Positions 6,586 to 6,666 of a stretch of 6,666 nucleotides of DNA are shown piece after piece; position 1 is the stretch's first letter, and each line of letters opens with the position of its first letter. The position numbers and the translations under genes were made by a program. Source of the DNA: Rhodospirillaceae bacterium (GTDB lineage: Bacteria; Pseudomonadota; Alphaproteobacteria; Rhodospirillales; 2-02-FULL-58-16); NCBI GenBank assembly GCA_030623425.1, contig JAUXMA010000087.1:1-6666 (forward strand), given 5' to 3'. Below the pieces are notes generated by a model. That model was not told the DNA's origin, did not search any database, and saw nothing but the letters and a program-made list of their open reading frames with translations.

Positions 6586-6666
6586 ATGGCGGTTGCGGAG
6601 GGCATCGAAACCGGGCTTTCGGTGCTGGCCGGGTTGAGGGAATTCGGCATCGGCGTCTGGGTGGCG
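6586..6666 (+). CDS. Toprim-domain (primase-type) protein fragment, runs off window
   Basis: The frame from ATG at 6586 to the window end gives 27 residues beginning MAVAEGIETGLSVLAG and ending in VWVA. This closely follows the first motif of Toprim domains in phage- and plasmid-type primases and related proteins: a hydrophobic strand, then EGIET with the catalytic Glu (residue 5), then a helix, then a strand like PVWAA. Such proteins prime or process DNA replication on mobile elements. The visible ATG lacks a ribosome-binding site and lies almost at the motif. The N-terminal zinc-binding or primase region normally ahead of it is absent, although the frame stays open further upstream without recognisable homology. 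It could therefore be a truncated remnant or a short stand-alone Toprim protein. The 3' part is outside the window. The family call rests on one motif. Confidence 0.5.
   Translation, partial: MAVAEGIETGLSVLAGLREFGIGVWVA

Noticed and set aside
5315..6637. A 440-codon plus-strand open frame opposite the large exported protein
   Set aside because: It is antisense to a protein with a signal peptide and Sel1 repeats. It has no ribosome-binding site or domain pattern, and it ends inside the frame that carries the Toprim motif.
1..6666. CRISPR array or tRNA/rRNA genes
   Set aside because: The periodic sequences here have a 36-codon period inside a coding frame and encode Sel1 repeats, with no spacer-like unique segments. 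I found no cloverleaf or rRNA-like segment by eye.

Overview
The window is GC-rich bacterial DNA, most likely from an alphaproteobacterium. The cheB-then-cheR order at the end of a chemotaxis operon and the long periplasmic Sel1-repeat proteins fit Rhodospirillales-like genomes. That placement is inferred from gene content, not from a marker gene.

Layout. (1) Positions 1-1087, plus strand: the last part of a chemotaxis operon. The C-terminus of the CheB methylesterase is followed with no gap by a complete CheR methyltransferase, so the two enzymes that set receptor methylation are probably translationally coupled. (2) 1088-1302: a convergent intergenic region with two stem-loops. (3) 1303-3621, minus strand: a 772-residue lipoprotein made almost entirely of Sel1 (TPR-like) repeats, in three repeat blocks that each end in a similar cap helix. 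(4) 3622-3796: a short spacer. (5) 3797-6496, minus strand: an 899-residue exported protein with a signal peptide, N-terminal Sel1 repeats, a long beta-rich middle region and a C-terminal domain resembling the NTF2/SnoaL fold. (6) 6497-6666: a divergent upstream region with a perfect 8-bp inverted repeat, then a plus-strand fragment reading like the start of a phage/plasmid-type Toprim (primase) domain that runs off the window.

How the genes may work together. CheB and CheR act on chemoreceptors in the cytoplasm. The two minus-strand proteins share a related N-terminal Sel1 module, lie in tandem on one strand and both carry export signals. They look like a duplicated pair that diverged, one an outer-membrane-anchored scaffold and the other a soluble or membrane-associated periplasmic protein. 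They may be co-transcribed, from the larger gene toward the lipoprotein gene. No sequence evidence links them to chemotaxis; they simply converge on the che operon. The Toprim fragment hints that the right edge borders mobile-element-derived DNA. I see no RNA gene, CRISPR array or complete insertion sequence.
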